A DNA stretch of 32,500 bases, taken from contig CAJNDS010002221.1 in the NCBI GenBank assembly GCA_905221605.1, forward strand, positions 192,501-225,000. The letters are read 5' to 3'. The position numbers and the translations under genes were made by a program. Shown here piece after piece: positions 1-9,283 of this stretch (its first letter is position 1; every line of letters starts with the position of its first letter). The notes under the pieces were generated by a model. That model did no database searches and was not told where the DNA came from. It saw only the letters and a program-made list of their open reading frames with translations. Source of the stretch: Symbiodinium natans. Lineage: Eukaryota > Sar > Dinophyceae > Suessiales > Symbiodiniaceae.

Positions 1-31
1 CTTCTTGGCTACCTAAAGTTTAGGGTTTACG

Positions 32-152
32 GCCCTAAACCCTAAACCCTAAACCCTAAACCCAAAACCGAAAACCCTAAACCCTAAACCCTAAACCCTA
101 AGCCCTAAACCCTAAACCCTAAACCCTAAACCCTAAACCCTAAACCCTAAAG
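32..152. repeat. Telomere-type CCCTAAA array
   Basis: About 16 near-perfect CCCTAAA units with a few variants (CCCAAAA, CCGAAAA, CCCTAAG). The opposite orientation of the same 7-mer (TTTAGGG) occurs soon after, at 643-661 and 806-880. With arrays in both orientations throughout the window, this is an interstitial array rather than a chromosome end. Confidence 0.95.
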
Positions 153-315
153 CAACAATTGCTTAAGAACCCCCCCCCCCCTCCAAAAAGAAAAACAAGC
201 AACAAAAACACACATTCTTCCTTATAAGGGTAATATACGGATTATGCTCTCTTATTTTTATGCGGGGTTCTTAAGCAGTTAGCAGTTTGCCCAATATAGC
301 CAAACCAACCTACTT

Positions 316-428
316 GGAGGTTCAGAGTACTTGTAACCCCAATTATGCCAGTACTTATCAGCCCCTAAGTCATCTAAGTAGTTTAGAAGCAGACTTAGAA
401 CTGGGGTTTTACGTACCCATGAATCTCC
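316..428. mobile_element. Hairpin element, family A (copy 1)
   Basis: Imperfect inverted arms lie at 316-332 and 410-428 (GGAGGTTC at one end, GTACCCATGAATCTCC at the other). The interior matches the element at 29813-29937, including the segment CCCCTAAGT and the stretch after it. No coding sequence is seen. It is read as a non-autonomous inverted-repeat element or a former introner. Confidence 0.7.
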
Positions 429-526
429 AGGCACTTAGCCAATGCCTGAACTTAAAGCTAAAACTTTTGGGAGTTTCTTATGTAGTAGGAATAATAACGT
501 TTAACCCTTTTTCTTGCCTGGTTTTG
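427..526. mobile_element. Introner family B, loose copy
   Basis: The sequence GAACTTAAAGC ... AGTAGGAATAATAACGTTTAACC matches the interior of the dioxygenase intron at 17960-18119 and of reductase intron 2 (20957-21062). Short arms CCAGGCA (427-433) and TGCCTGG (515-521) bound it. It abuts and slightly overlaps the family A hairpin, so the two probably inserted next to or into each other. Confidence 0.7.
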
Positions 527-686
527 GCGACGTGATTTTTTCCCCTGAATCCGCACAGGCCGTGTAAAATACACCCCCGAGCTGTATCTTCCCACGGCAG
601 TACTTTCAAAGCCCATGTAATCTCCATTAGGATTTACGTTTTAGGGTTTAGGGTTTAGGGTTGAGGCTCTTCGGGGTAGTGTAGAG

Positions 687-1078
687 GGAGCTGCGGGATC
701 GTCAGACTGGGCTGCACCTCAGCCAAAGCCAGGCAAGGGTCAACAGTCGGTCCTTAAGCTGCGCGTGGAGAACTTAGGAACTTAGGGCTCAGGCTTTGGG
801 CTTTGGGGTTTAGGGTTTAGGTTTAGGGTTTAGGGCTCAGGGTTTAGGGTTTAAGGGCTTAGGGTTTAGGGTTCAGGGTAGTTTAGGGTTCAAACCCCAG
901 AGCCTACGTTCTAGAAGCCCGGAACCAGGGCTCAGACCCCTAAACCCCAAACCTTAAACCCTAAACCCTAAATCCCAGGATCTACGACCTCGTGCAGAGC
1001 AGCTTCCACGTAACGTTGCAAGACGCAGATACGGCACGGAGGACGGCTCTTGACTTCGCACATGCAGACTGCACCTAA
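687..1078 (+). CDS. Two exon-like islands, unrecognised protein (partial)
   Basis: Open frames at about 687-769 and 979-1075 read like protein on either side of telomere-type repeats. Removing 770-978 gives a GA...AG intron with GA repeated at both edges, and the frame continues through VEIYDLVQSSFH to a TAA at 1076-1078. The second part contains DADTARRTALDFAHA, which resembles the core of one ankyrin repeat, but a single unit is not enough to name the family. The upstream start is not resolved. Codon content (G/C-rich third positions) matches the better-supported genes downstream. The TAA may lie in the next intron rather than be the true stop. Confidence 0.4.
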
Positions 1079-1082
1079 GGGG

Positions 1083-1645
1083 ATCGTGGAAGGTTTTTTT
1101 TTTTGTTTTCGTAAGTTTTTTAGGGTTTAGGGTTTAGGGTTTTGCGTAGTCCTTTCTTAGTCCGTTTCCAAGAAAAGTTGGGATGTTATTTTTCGGGGTT
1201 CCAAGTCCGTATAGGTAGCCTCAAGTACCCATCGACCACGACCCGGGATTCGACGACCCTGGCTTCGACGACAGAGGAGATCACCACCACTGAAGAGCAA
1301 GAGCTGACATGGAAAGAAAGGTTCTCTGAGCGCGGAATAGGTCGCCTTCTAACCTTCCGGGGCAGTCTATAAGCCTCTTTGAAACCCAACCTTAAGCTTG
1401 TCAACTCTAGAGAACTCGAAGCCCTAAACCCCGAAATCCCGAAACCCCGAAACCCCGAAACCCTAAACGCTACTCAGCCACTAAAGCTCATGGTGCTCAT
1501 TATCCAGTTTCAACTGTACCTATAATCCACTTATAAGCCCCTTAAGTGCCCTAATATGGTGAACAAGTACAGTCATATGTACAGGTACAAGTACAGCTGC
1601 AAGTACTATGAACCTTCAAGTAATACTATGAACCTTCAAGTAAGG
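1083..1645. other. Mixed stretch, no clear gene
   Basis: It holds a T-rich tract, three TTTAGGG units, a 76-codon open frame at 1142-1372 with a Thr/Glu-rich segment (TTTRDSTTLASTTEEITTTE), and short degenerate CCCGAAA repeats at 1430-1465. Positions 1600-1640 carry a 17-nt direct repeat (ACTATGAACCTTCAAGT twice) that resembles the arms of hairpin family A. The Thr-rich frame could be an exon but has no supporting splice context that I can see. Confidence 0.4.
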
Positions 1646-1708
1646 ACTAAACCCTAAACCCTAAACCCTAAACCCTAAACCCTAAACCCTAAACCCTAAA
1701 CCCTAAAG
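1645..1708. repeat. CCCTAAA array
   Basis: Nine nearly perfect CCCTAAA units between unique sequences. Confidence 0.9.
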
Positions 1709-1925
1709 CCTAAATTTAGGAACCTCCGGCTCAGGCCGCCGACCCAAGAGGCCCGAAACCTCCCAACCCTCAAAGCCGGAAATTGTTGTTACCCTAAAGC
1801 CTAAACGCTAAACTCTACACCTAAACCAGGGTTCGGGGGTTTGAGGACGTGTTGTGGGAATGGGGGGGTAGAGGCTTCGAACGGTTGGAGTGGTTGGCGT
1901 AAGGTTGCAACATAGGCCCTTCTGG

Positions 1926-2040
1926 GTGGGGGTGTGGGGGGAAAAAAGGGGGGGAGGGTGGGGGTAGGGGGGGGGTTTGGAGGGGTTTTGCCAAAGGAGC
2001 CCTGGGGGTGGGGGGGGTGGGGGGGGGTGGGGGGGGTGGG
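1926..2040. repeat. G-tract region able to form quadruplexes
   Basis: A run of G5-G8 blocks separated by single T or A residues. It abuts a C-rich CCCTAAA array (2041-2182), so the strand composition flips abruptly at 2040. Confidence 0.85.
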
Positions 2041-2182
2041 ACCCTAAACCCGAAACCCGAAACCCTAAACCCTAAACCTTAAACCCTAAACCCTAAACCC
2101 TAAACCCTGAACCCTAAACCCTAAACCCCAAACCCCAAACCCCAAACCCCAAACCCTAAACCCTAAACCCTAAACCCTAAAC
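2041..2182. repeat. CCCTAAA / CCCCAAA array
   Basis: About 20 units. A sub-block of CCCCAAA variants at 2124-2153 suggests local homogenisation. Confidence 0.95.
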
Positions 2183-2189
2183 CGCCAAG

Positions 2190-2773
2190 GTTCATGACGT
2201 TCTTTGGCTTGTCGGAAAGCTTGCTGGAGAGCGGTGAGCCCCAGGATGTCCCGACGATCCCGATCGAGTGCGAAGCCCACCTGACCCCAGAGGAGGCAGG
2301 GTTTGGGGTTTGGGGTTTAGGGTTTAGGGTTTAGGGTTTCGGGTTTAGGGTTTAGGGTTTAGGGTTTAGGGTTCAGGGTGTAGGGTTTAGGGTGTAGGGT
2401 TTCGGGTTTTCGGGGTGTAGGGGTGTAGGGGTTTAGGGGTGTAGTGGTTTAGTGGTTTAGGGGTTTCGGGGTTTAGGGTTTAGGGTTTAGGTTAAACTTT
2501 AAACCAAAGAAGGGGACCCTTTGTGTTCCGGGCACCCTTTGTGTTCCTAGGTTCCTCTCGGGTCCCTATAGTCCCTAGCCCTCAGCACCCTAAACCGGGG
2601 TTGCAATTTGCGGGGGAAGGACGAAACTCTAAACGCTAAACTCTGGACCCTAAACCCTAAACCCTGAACCCTAAACCCTAAACCCTGAACCCTAAACCCT
2701 AAGAGTTCCCCATCCAGGCACGAGCCCACGAGCAGTTTGTGCGCTCAATCTTGGCGGAGGCTCCATGGAGCAG
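2190..2773 (+). CDS. Two exon-like islands joined across a telomeric intron (unrecognised)
   Basis: Island 1 (2190-2295) reads in frame FMTFFGLSESLLESGEPQ and ends in TPEE. Island 2 (2706-2773) reads FPIQARAHEQFVRSILAEAP. Both are preceded by AG. GAG stands at 2293-2295 and again at 2703-2705. Removing 2296-2705 leaves a GC...AG intron of 410 nt made almost wholly of TTTAGGG and CCCTAAA blocks, and the frame continues as TPEE-FPIQ. A GT directly after 2773 gives a possible next donor. I do not recognise the protein family. This is the best single case in the first 7 kb for a telomere-type array acting as an intron. Confidence 0.5.
2296..2540. repeat. TTTAGGG array, degenerate
   Basis: About 25 units of TTTAGGG with many variants (TGTAGGG, TTTCGGG, GGTGTAGG), forming the left part of the proposed 410-nt intron. 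Confidence 0.85.
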
Positions 2774-2899
2774 GTTTAGGGTTTAGGGTTGTAGGGTTAA
2801 GGGTTATAGGGTTAGGGTTATAGGTTTATAGGGTTATAGGGTTTAGGGTTTAGGGTTTTGGACAATTTTCGGGAGTGTGGGGTTTGCGGAGGTTGCGGA

Positions 2900-3050
2900 G
2901 TTCAGGGATTTCAGGGAGTCGGGGCGCTCAGAGTCTTCGCCCCCGAATGCGCAAATGGCCTGGGGTTGAGGGGTTTAGGGTTTAGGGTTTAGGGCGCCGT
3001 GATGATGGGTGCTGTTGCAGCCGAGGTCAAACCCGATTTCCTACACCCCA
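2900..3050 (+). CDS. Exon-like islands, unrecognised
   Basis: Around 2915-2960 one frame reads GALRVFAPECA, and around 2998-3046 another reads AVMMGAVAAEVKPDF. GCGC occurs at the end of the first and at the start of the second, and splicing at that repeat joins them in frame (ECA-VMMGAV). A competing frame through the first island is also open, so the reading is tentative. No family recognised. Confidence 0.3.
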
Positions 3051-3119
3051 AAACCGAAAACTCTGAAACTCTGAAGCCTGAGCAAGCAAGCGCCTTCAGT
3101 GGAACGTATCTCGGCTCAT

Positions 3120-3303
3120 GGATACAACCCTGAACCCTGAACCCTACACCCTAAACCCCAAACCCTGAACCCTGAACCCTGAACCCTGAACCCTGAACCC
3201 TGAACCCTAAACCCTAACCCCTAAACCCTAAACCCAAAACCCTAAACCCTAAACCCTAAACCCTAAACTCTAGCCCTAAACCCTAAACCCTAAACCCTGA
3301 CCC
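3120..3303. repeat. CCCTGAA / CCCTAAA array
   Basis: It begins with about ten CCCTGAA units and changes to CCCTAAA. The sharp switch between unit types points to local amplification of variants. Confidence 0.9.
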
Positions 3304-3307
3304 TGTA

Positions 3308-3388
3308 AGACAGCCAAGGCTGAAGATATGGGCTTCGAGGCGCGCAAGATCATCGACCTCGAGGGAGAGGCCGTGGCTGGGCTGCTTA
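3308..3388 (+). CDS. Exon-like island, unrecognised
   Basis: The only sensible frame reads KTAKAEDMGFEARKIIDLEG and ends in EAVAGLL where a TTTAGGG array begins. Composition and third-position G/C are coding-like. It probably belongs to the same gene as the neighbouring islands. No family recognised. Confidence 0.4.
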
Positions 3389-3537
3389 GGGTTTAGGGTT
3401 TAGGGTTTAGGGTTTAGGGTTTAGGGTTTAGGGTTTAGGGTTTAGGGTTTAGGGTTTAGGGTTTAGGGTTTAGGGTTTAGGGTTTAGGGTTTAGGGTTTT
3501 GGGCTTAGGGTTTAGGGTTTAGGGTTCAGGGTTTAGG
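3389..3537. repeat. TTTAGGG array
   Basis: About 20 almost perfect TTTAGGG units directly abutting the coding-like island at 3308-3388. Confidence 0.95.
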
Positions 3538-3812
3538 GGCTTCAGTCTTTAAGTCTACTCGGTACCAGGGTTGTGCTTGAGGGTTCAGGGTTTACTGGAC
3601 CACCCCCCCCACGATGGCGGGCCATCCGTGTAGGGCTTATTCGGGCTGGTAGTTGAGGGTTCAGGGCTTTGAGTCTAGGGCTTCGTATTTGGGGCTCACA
3701 ACGCCCGAGACCCTGATAACAACAAAACCCGGAACCCGGAACCCGGAACCCGGAAAAACCCTGAACCCTAAACCCTAAACCCTGAACCCTAAACCCTAAA
3801 CCCTACACCTTC

Positions 3813-3908
3813 CCGCAAGCCGAGGAAGTGTGTGAAGATCCCAAGGCCGTCGAGATCGACAACTGCAAGTCCATGACCCGAGACATGATCACTCTCAAGG
3901 ACTGCTAG
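3813..3908 (+). CDS. Exon-like island, unrecognised
   Basis: The frame reads TFPQAEEVCEDPKAVEIDNC and continues SMTRDMITLKDC to a TAG at 3906-3908. The TAG is the first part of the following TTTAGGG array, so the true exon may end just before it. No family recognised. Confidence 0.4.
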   Translation, partial: PQAEEVCEDPKAVEIDNCKSMTRDMITLKDC

Positions 3909-4200
3909 GGTTTAGGGTTTAGGGTTTAGGGTTTAGGGTTTAGGGTTCAGGGTTCAGGGTTCAGGGTTCAGGGTGTAGGGTTCGTAGGGTTTTGGGGTTT
4001 AGGGTTTAGGTTTCAGGACTTAGGGCTTAGGGTTTAGGACTTAGGGCTTAGGACTTGGGGCTTAGGGCTTAGGGTTTAGGATTTAGGATTTAGGGCTTGG
4101 GGTTTAGGGTTTCGGGCTTAGGTCTTAGGACTTAGGGTTGCTGGGTTTAGGGTTTAGGGTTTAGGGTTTAGGGTTTAGGGTTTAGGGTTTAGGGTTTAGG
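3906..4200. repeat. TTTAGGG array with variant blocks
   Basis: Perfect TTTAGGG runs at both ends enclose a degenerate middle of CTTAGGG, ACTTAGG and TTCAGGG variants. Confidence 0.9.
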
Positions 4201-4204
4201 GAAT

Positions 4205-4290
4205 GCTTTTTTTTGGTTCTGGGTTCCTAAGCTACTTCTACCTAAAAAGCATATACTTTTGTTTTCAGGGTCTACTCCAAAGGAGGGTGT
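4205..4290. mobile_element. Introner-like element family C (copy 1)
   Basis: The segment TTGGTTCTGGGTTCCTA ... CTAAAAAGCATATAC ... CAGGGTCTACTCCA recurs at 6735-6852 with only scattered differences. The AG and pyrimidine-rich tract near the right end look like an intron acceptor. No inverted arms are clear in this copy. Confidence 0.6.
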
Positions 4291-4599
4291 GAGGTTCTTC
4301 GGCTTAGGACTTAGGGTTTAGGCTTAGGGAAAAGGGGTCGGAATTAATCACCATTATTCCCTACCAGAATTCCCCAAACCCCAAGACTCTATTCTAATTA
4401 TTGAGGGCCCTATATTCGCTTGTTTTTAAGGCTGCGATCTTACGTAATGGGGTGCTCGGGTTGAGGGTTCTTTGTATAAAATGCGGGTGCAGCTGAGGCA
4501 ATGTTCCCAAAACCATGCCCCTGTGCTCCCTAAGGGCATGGTTTAGGGCATTAGGCTTTAGGCTTTAGGGTTTAGGGTTTAGGGTTTAGGGTTTAGGGT

Positions 4600-4905
4600 T
4601 TAGGGGCGTTTTCGGGATTGGACCAAAAACCCTAAACCCTAAGCACCCGCCCTAAGACCCCATGGCCCCAACAACACGCTCTGCCTGAAAGCCCAAAGCC
4701 CGAAGCACGCGATTCAGGTCAGAGGTGAGGGGGAATCGGTGGAATCCTATCGTACCTTTTCCCCACCCTCGATGTGGGGTTAGATTTTCAACTCTTCTCC
4801 TCGCCCCCATCTGCTCCTCGCCCATCACCCATATCACCCCAAAGTGTTTCTGGAGTGCCTAACCCCAAAAAAGAATTCCAAATCCAGCTACATGCGCCCT
4901 TAAAA
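4600..4905. other. Unique stretch, no clear gene
   Basis: No exon-like reading stands out. It is moderately C-rich, with a short CCCTAAA remnant at 4628-4641. Confidence 0.4.
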
Positions 4906-5004
4906 TGGTCCGTTACCTCCCTTGAAGTATGGGCCCTTGGGTTGTTTTGGGTATATAAGGGGTACAGAAGGGGTGCCCTTTTAAGGGCCCATACTAAGGG
5001 ACCA
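4906..5004. mobile_element. Hairpin element family D (copy 1)
   Basis: Inverted arms: TGGTCC (4906) with GGACCA (ending 5004), and ATGGGCCCTT (4929-4938) with AAGGGCCCAT (4983-4992). The layout and the ATGGGCCCTT core recur at 13824-13924 and 14133-14231. Confidence 0.75.
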
Positions 5005-5221
5005 TGTAACTACCCTAAGAGCTTAATCGTGTAGGGGTTTAAGTCAGGTTTTGGGATGCTCCACTACCCCACTCCCCCCCCACTCCGAGCTCTTCTCCTT
5101 TCAAGGCTCTTTTGGGGGTTTAGGGTTTAGGGCTTAGGGATTAGGGTTGAGGGTTTAGGGTTTATGGTTTAGTGTTCCGGGTTTCACAGTGAAGGGTTTA
5201 GGGGTTTAGGGGGGCGGTAGT

Positions 5222-5295
5222 AGAGGGAAGTCCTCCGATCTCATCGCTTTCTCGCAGGTGTTCCGAGAGCTAACAGGCAACCGGGAGGCTGGGGT
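5222..5295 (+). CDS. Exon-like island, unrecognised
   Basis: One frame reads SDLIAFSQVFRELTGNREAG before a long TTTAGGG array. The tract CTTTCTCGCAG at 5248-5258 is a good acceptor, so the exon may start at 5259 (GTGTTCCGAG). No family recognised. Confidence 0.3.
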
Positions 5296-5618
5296 TAGGG
5301 TTTAGGGTTTAGGGTTTAGGGTTTAGGGTTTAGGGTTTAGGGTTTAGGGTTTAGGGTTTAGGGTTTAGAGTTTAGGGTTTAGGGTTTTGGGTTAGGGTTT
5401 AGGGTTTAGGGTTAGGGTTTAGGGTTTAGGGTTTGGGTTTAGGGTTTAGGGTTTAGGGTTTAGGGTTTAGGGTTTAGGGTTTCGGTTTAGGGTTTAGGGT
5501 TTAGGGTTTAGGGTTTAGGGTTTAGGGTTTAGGGTTTAGGGTTTAGGGTTTAGGGTTTAGGGTTTAGGGTTTAGGGTTTAGGGTTTAGGTTTTAGGGTTT
5601 AGGGTTTAGGGTTTAGGG
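5292..5618. repeat. Long TTTAGGG array
   Basis: About 45 units of TTTAGGG, mostly perfect, with a few single-base or one-unit-length variants. It is the longest perfect-type array in the window. Confidence 0.97.
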
Positions 5619-5914
5619 TTTACCCTCCCAGCCCCGAAGTTTGAGGGACCAGGTTGGCTTTTGTGAAGACCGATTCGGGTGTAGGACTAAGGCGTTCGGA
5701 TTTAGGGTTGAGCTAGGTTTGCTGCTGCCTTATAACACACCCCCAGCACCCACTCCAGAACCCTAACCCTAAACCCTAAACACTAAACCCTAAACCCTAA
5801 ACCCTAAACCCTAAGCCATAGACTCTAACTGAAAGCTAGAAAGCCCCACAGCCCTGGACTCGGCTACCAACTTCAATCCCTTAAACTTCAGGATTTCATG
5901 GTTCAGGGTTTCGT

Positions 5915-6070
5915 GGTTCAGGGGTTCAGGGGCTCAGGGGTTCAGGGGTTCAGGGGTTCAGGGGTTCAGGGGTTCAGGGGTTCAGGGGTTCAGGGGTTCA
6001 GGGGTTCAGGGGTTCAGGGGCTCAGGGGTTCAGGGGTTCAGGGGTTCAGGGGTTCAGGGGTTCAGGGGTT
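5915..6070. repeat. GGGGTTCA 8-mer array
   Basis: About 18 tandem copies of an 8-nt unit GGGGTTCA (one or two GGGGCTCA), with no TTTAGGG units inside. The length change from 7 to 8 makes it a separately amplified derivative. The open frame it creates (a Gly/Gln/Phe-type repeat) is an artefact of the periodicity. Confidence 0.95.
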
Positions 6071-6222
6071 TAGAAGTTTCGGAGTATAGGGGTTTGGGGG
6101 TTTAGGAGTATAGGGGTTGAGGGTTTAGGGTTTCGGAGTGTAGGGGTTTGGGAGTTTGGGGGTTTTGGGGGTGAGGAGTTTAGGAGTCTAGGGGTTGAGG
6201 GCTTCAAGGGTTCAACACTCTC

Positions 6223-6333
6223 GTGAGATTTGTTTCATCGCGGAGGCGGGCGAGACCCCGCTTGAGGACGACATCGTGGCTCGTGAGGACGAGCTCGAGC
6301 CAGTCGCGCACCCGCAGTGAGGTGGCGGAGGGC
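6223..6333 (+). CDS. Exon-like island, unrecognised
   Basis: From about 6222 one frame reads EICFIAEAGETPLEDDIVAR and continues to VAHPQ before a TGA. It is acidic and coding-like. A following GC (CCGCAGTGAGG) could be a donor, with an AG|GCG acceptor at 6461. No family recognised. Confidence 0.4.
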
Positions 6334-6340
6334 ATATTGG

Positions 6341-6438
6341 TTGGGATGTTCCTTATACTAGCAGTCCTTAGTAGGGATTGTAGTACCCCCTACTCTCATC
6401 GCTATTAAGGACTGCTAGTATAAGGGGGAACATCCCAA
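6341..6438. mobile_element. 98-bp hairpin element with about 30-bp arms
   Basis: Arms 6341-6370 and 6405-6438 are near-perfect inverted copies (TTGGGATGTTCC ... GAACATCCCAA) around a loop of about 34 nt. It lies between two coding-like islands, so it fits an introner or a small MITE. It has no coding capacity. Confidence 0.85.
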
Positions 6439-6460
6439 CATTTTGGTCTAAAACCCTCAG

Positions 6461-6545
6461 GCGTCCCCCGAAAGGCCGCCCTGCCGCGCGACCGCAATGA
6501 AAAAAGCGACACTGCCCAGCTCGTTGTCCACCGTAAGCGCGAAAC
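6461..6545 (+). CDS. Exon-like island, unrecognised
   Basis: It follows CCCTCAG. At least two frames are open, one reading GVPRKAALPRDRNEKSDTAQ. The frame cannot be decided from sequence alone. Confidence 0.25.
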
Positions 6546-6640
6546 CCAAAACCCGAAACCTGAAACCTGAAACCCTAAGCCCTAAACCCTAAACCCTAAA
6601 CCCTAAACCCTAAACCTATACCCTAAACCCTAAACCCAAT
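6541..6640. repeat. CCCTAAA array with CCCGAAA/CCTGAAA start
   Basis: About 13 units. The first five are variants and the rest are perfect. Confidence 0.9.
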
Positions 6641-6734
6641 TTTCAACTCCGGGCCTGAACAACAACTCGAATGGCACTTTCGAAGATGGGGATGCTTTGA
6701 TGCTCCCAAATACTCCTGGTCCTTTTACATGAAG

Positions 6735-6852
6735 GACCCTGGGTCTTGGAGTACTATACTTTAATACATTTTTTTGGTCTTGGGCTCCTATTATGGCTAA
6801 TTATACCTAAAAAGTATATACTTTTTTTCCAGGGCCTACTCCACAGCTAAGG
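6735..6852. mobile_element. Introner-like element family C (copy 2)
   Basis: A second copy of the 4205-4290 element. Here TGGAGTA near the left end pairs with TACTCCA at the right, and GGACC occurs just outside both ends. It is followed by a poly-C tract at 6855-6870. Confidence 0.65.
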
Positions 6853-6869
6853 ACCCCCCCCCCCCCCCC

Positions 6870-7410
6870 CGCCAAACAAAAAGCAAAATCACTCTTCTGC
6901 CTATGCCTAAGGGCCGATGTACCTAACTAGGGAATACTTGGGCCTTACGTACTTCCTATATAGGGACTGCTGGTCCCAAGTATGTAACAATGAGGTGCAT
7001 GGACGCGTAGGTTAATATGTAGAGGCCGATTTGTTTATTCAGGGTTGAGGGTTCAAGGGCTCATTTAGTTAGAATATGTATGTTGGGTAATGTGGACCGC
7101 AGTCTGTGTGATGAAGCTGAAACAGAGTGTTTTTGTACACATTCAAGAAGCATACTCTAGGGACTGTCAAGAATGCCTTGCAAAGGAGCTCCAGTGGTAA
7201 TAAATGAGTTCAGCTCTTCAAGGTAGGTCGTGTCAGCAAGATCCGTAGCCTGCGGGCAAGCTGTGGTAACAGTCTGTGGCACAAGAGTCAGCGTCTTGTG
7301 TGGGGTTTGGGGCTTAGAGGTTGAGACTTTTGGAAGGCGCATGATCCGTGCATTCGGGAACCGGAACCATTTCTTCACTCTGTGCTTGGCACGTAGTTTG
7401 AGACTGTGTC
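6870..7410. other. Unique stretch without a recognised gene
   Basis: Positions 6905-7000 hold a weak relative of hairpin family D (ATACTTGGGCC ... CCCAAGTAT). Positions 7080-7400 are unique, with open frames on both strands (about 73 codons at 7157-7378 on the minus strand, 63 codons at 7230-7421 on the plus strand). I do not recognise either and cannot say that either is real. Confidence 0.4.
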
Positions 7411-7418
7411 GCGTACCC

Positions 7419-7528
7419 TAAACCCTAAACCCTGACCCTAAACCCTAAATCCTAAACCCTAGACCCCAAACCCTAAACCCTAAACCCTAAACCCGAAACC
7501 CGAAACCCTAAACCCTCAACCCTAAACC

Positions 7529-7560
<32 letters not shown>

Positions 7561-7605
7561 ACCCTAAACCCTAAACCCTAAACCTAAACCCTAAACCCTA
7601 AACGG
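7419..7605. repeat. CCCTAAA array with CCCTCAA block
   Basis: About 26 units. Five consecutive CCCTCAA units at 7525-7560 form a distinct variant block. Confidence 0.95.
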
Positions 7606-7651
7606 CCGAGCTCCCCTCGCAAAGGCGACGGTGTCCGGAGCGCGAAATGCC

Positions 7652-9283
7652 ATGGCCACAGCTTCCGTTACGAACGACCTGCAGACGCCCATCGAGGTGG
7701 CCGTTCAGGTCGACTGGCGTGTCCTATATCCCCAGAAGTCCTGCGACGTCGGAGTGTTGGAGGCTAGTGCTTTCTCGACTTCAAGTGGCCCCGAGTTTAA
7801 AGGGGAGGCCTTGATCCAGGTTCGGCTGCGCGAAAGCCCGGGGGTGAGAGGCAGCTGCCTGGCAGCAGGAGGCGCATCTTTGAAGGCCTCAGTGGACTTT
7901 GGGGCCTTTTCCCAACGGTGCAAAGGCCGCGACCGAGCCGAGGCACGGGAACTGGCCCGTGAAGGAACACGCCGCAAGGAGGCACAGGAACGGATGGACA
8001 TGATGATCAAAGAAGCCGCCACCAAGAAGCGAAACAAAAAGGCATGGCATACGTTGAAGCGCACCGGGGCTTTCGTCGCAATCCTTTTAGCCCTCCTCCT
8101 GGTTTGCGCGGCCATTCCGCCCGAGAGCGAGGTCGCGGCCGCGCTGCTGGCCAGCGCGACGGTCCCGCTGTGCGGGCTCATCCTCTGTATAAACATCTGT
8201 GCTGCTTCGACTGCAGACAACGCTTTCAATTTTAGAAAGTATGCACTCTTCTTCCGTCTTGGCTTCTGGTTCGCATGTCTCCTTGCTTTGCTGGCATTGG
8301 TCGCTATGTCGGCTCTGCACGCCCTGCAACGATACGTGTATTCGTCAGTTCTCGTTTCGGCTTGGGCCGCTGGTGGCATCTTTTGTTTCTGTTTTGTGTC
8401 CTGGGACTCAGCCTGCGACCCGAGAGGACTGAACAAACACGACAAGAAAGTGTTGAAACGAGAGCGTAAGGAAGCTCTCTGCGAGATCAGCAACCGAACG
8501 ATCCGGTTCGAAGGCTCGGTGATCAGCTGGCCACGTGGCCGCCCCTGCGTGGCCAGCTGGCCGGGGAAGTACGCAGGGGCCTGAGAGTCACTGGTCTCCC
8601 AGAGCCGGGACGGTCAGGTGAGTGCAGCTGTCGTCTTCCTCCCGGAGGGCACGGACGACTATGGCAAGTGCGACAGCATCCCCGAGGCTGAAGGCTTGCC
8701 CGGCAGCTGCTGGTGCACGCCGCTCTATGGGGAGCAGAAGCCATGGGGCTGCAGGTGGTTTACCAAATGGAAGGAAAACATCGAAGTCGCCGTCGCAAGC
8801 GGTGCACAGCTGGAGGTCTACTTCTTCCAAAGCCAGGTGGGCCAGGGCAAAGTGGAGAGCTTCGGATCTGCAGGCGAGGACAACCTGCGGCGAGAGAAGA
8901 TAAACCACAAGCAGAAAGAGTTCGAGGAGTCCCTTCAATTCCAGCAAGCGCTGGCCGCAGGCGTCGGCAATCTCTCGAAGGAGCCGCGCGGCGACGGATC
9001 CTCCCAGTACAGCCGAGAAGTGCGGCGTTTGTTCCTCGTTTCCCTCCCAGAGACAGAACGCGAATTTATCACGGCCTCAGAAGGGCTCGGAAACTCCCAA
9101 AAAGCAGAAGTGGCATGGCTGGAAAAGAAGGGCTACGAGTACTGGGGGGTGGACGTCGCCACCTGGCTCCCCGGAGAAGGAGCCGAGATCTGTTTCTCAG
9201 CATCTTCGAGGAAGAATCCTCGTCTGGATGGTCGACAAGATGACTTCCCTTCAATTTGTGTCCCCATCAGCCCGCCTTGTTAG
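7652..9283 (+). CDS. Four-pass membrane protein with soluble C-terminal part, unrecognised
   Basis: Exon 1 starts at ATG 7652 in a good context (GCCATGGCC) and runs to 8518; exon 2 runs from 8618 to TGA 9281-9283, giving 510 residues. A TGA at 8582-8584 lies in the same frame. Removing 8519-8617 (99 nt, GT...AG) deletes it; GTGA stands at both edges (8519-8522 and 8618-8621) and the frame is kept. Residues 1-135 are soluble, with a basic and acidic helix-prone stretch at about 90-133. Hydrophobic segments at about 140-155, 161-185, 201-222 and 229-250 look membrane-spanning. The remaining 220 residues are soluble, rich in Trp and Glu. I recognise no catalytic motif or family. The frame is open a little upstream of 7652, so an earlier exon is possible, and exon 2 may have a donor before the TGA. 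Confidence 0.6.
8519..8617 (+). other. Proposed 99-nt GT-AG intron removing an in-frame TGA
   Basis: GTGA is repeated at the two edges. Inside, CTGGCCACG and CGTGGCCAG form an inverted pair. Its length is a multiple of three, so retention would only truncate the protein at the TGA. Confidence 0.55.

Noticed and set aside
1-160. Window begins at a true telomere
   Set aside because: The array is short and starts after unique sequence, and equal or longer arrays in both orientations occur throughout the window.
3389-5618. CRISPR array
   Set aside because: Repeat units are 7 nt without spacers; this is a tandem telomere-type array in a eukaryote.
5898-6089. 63-codon Gly/Gln/Phe repeat protein
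   Set aside because: It is the translation of an 8-nt tandem array, which stays open by periodicity.
7705-8493. 262-codon open frame on the minus strand
   Set aside because: It lies antisense to the membrane-protein exon, is Arg/Ser-rich and lacks hydrophobic or motif structure; the plus-strand frame has clear membrane segments and splice support.
8582-8584. TGA read as selenocysteine
   Set aside because: No SECIS-like hairpin was evident and the neighbouring residues show no selenoprotein motif; an intron with a matched edge repeat explains it better.
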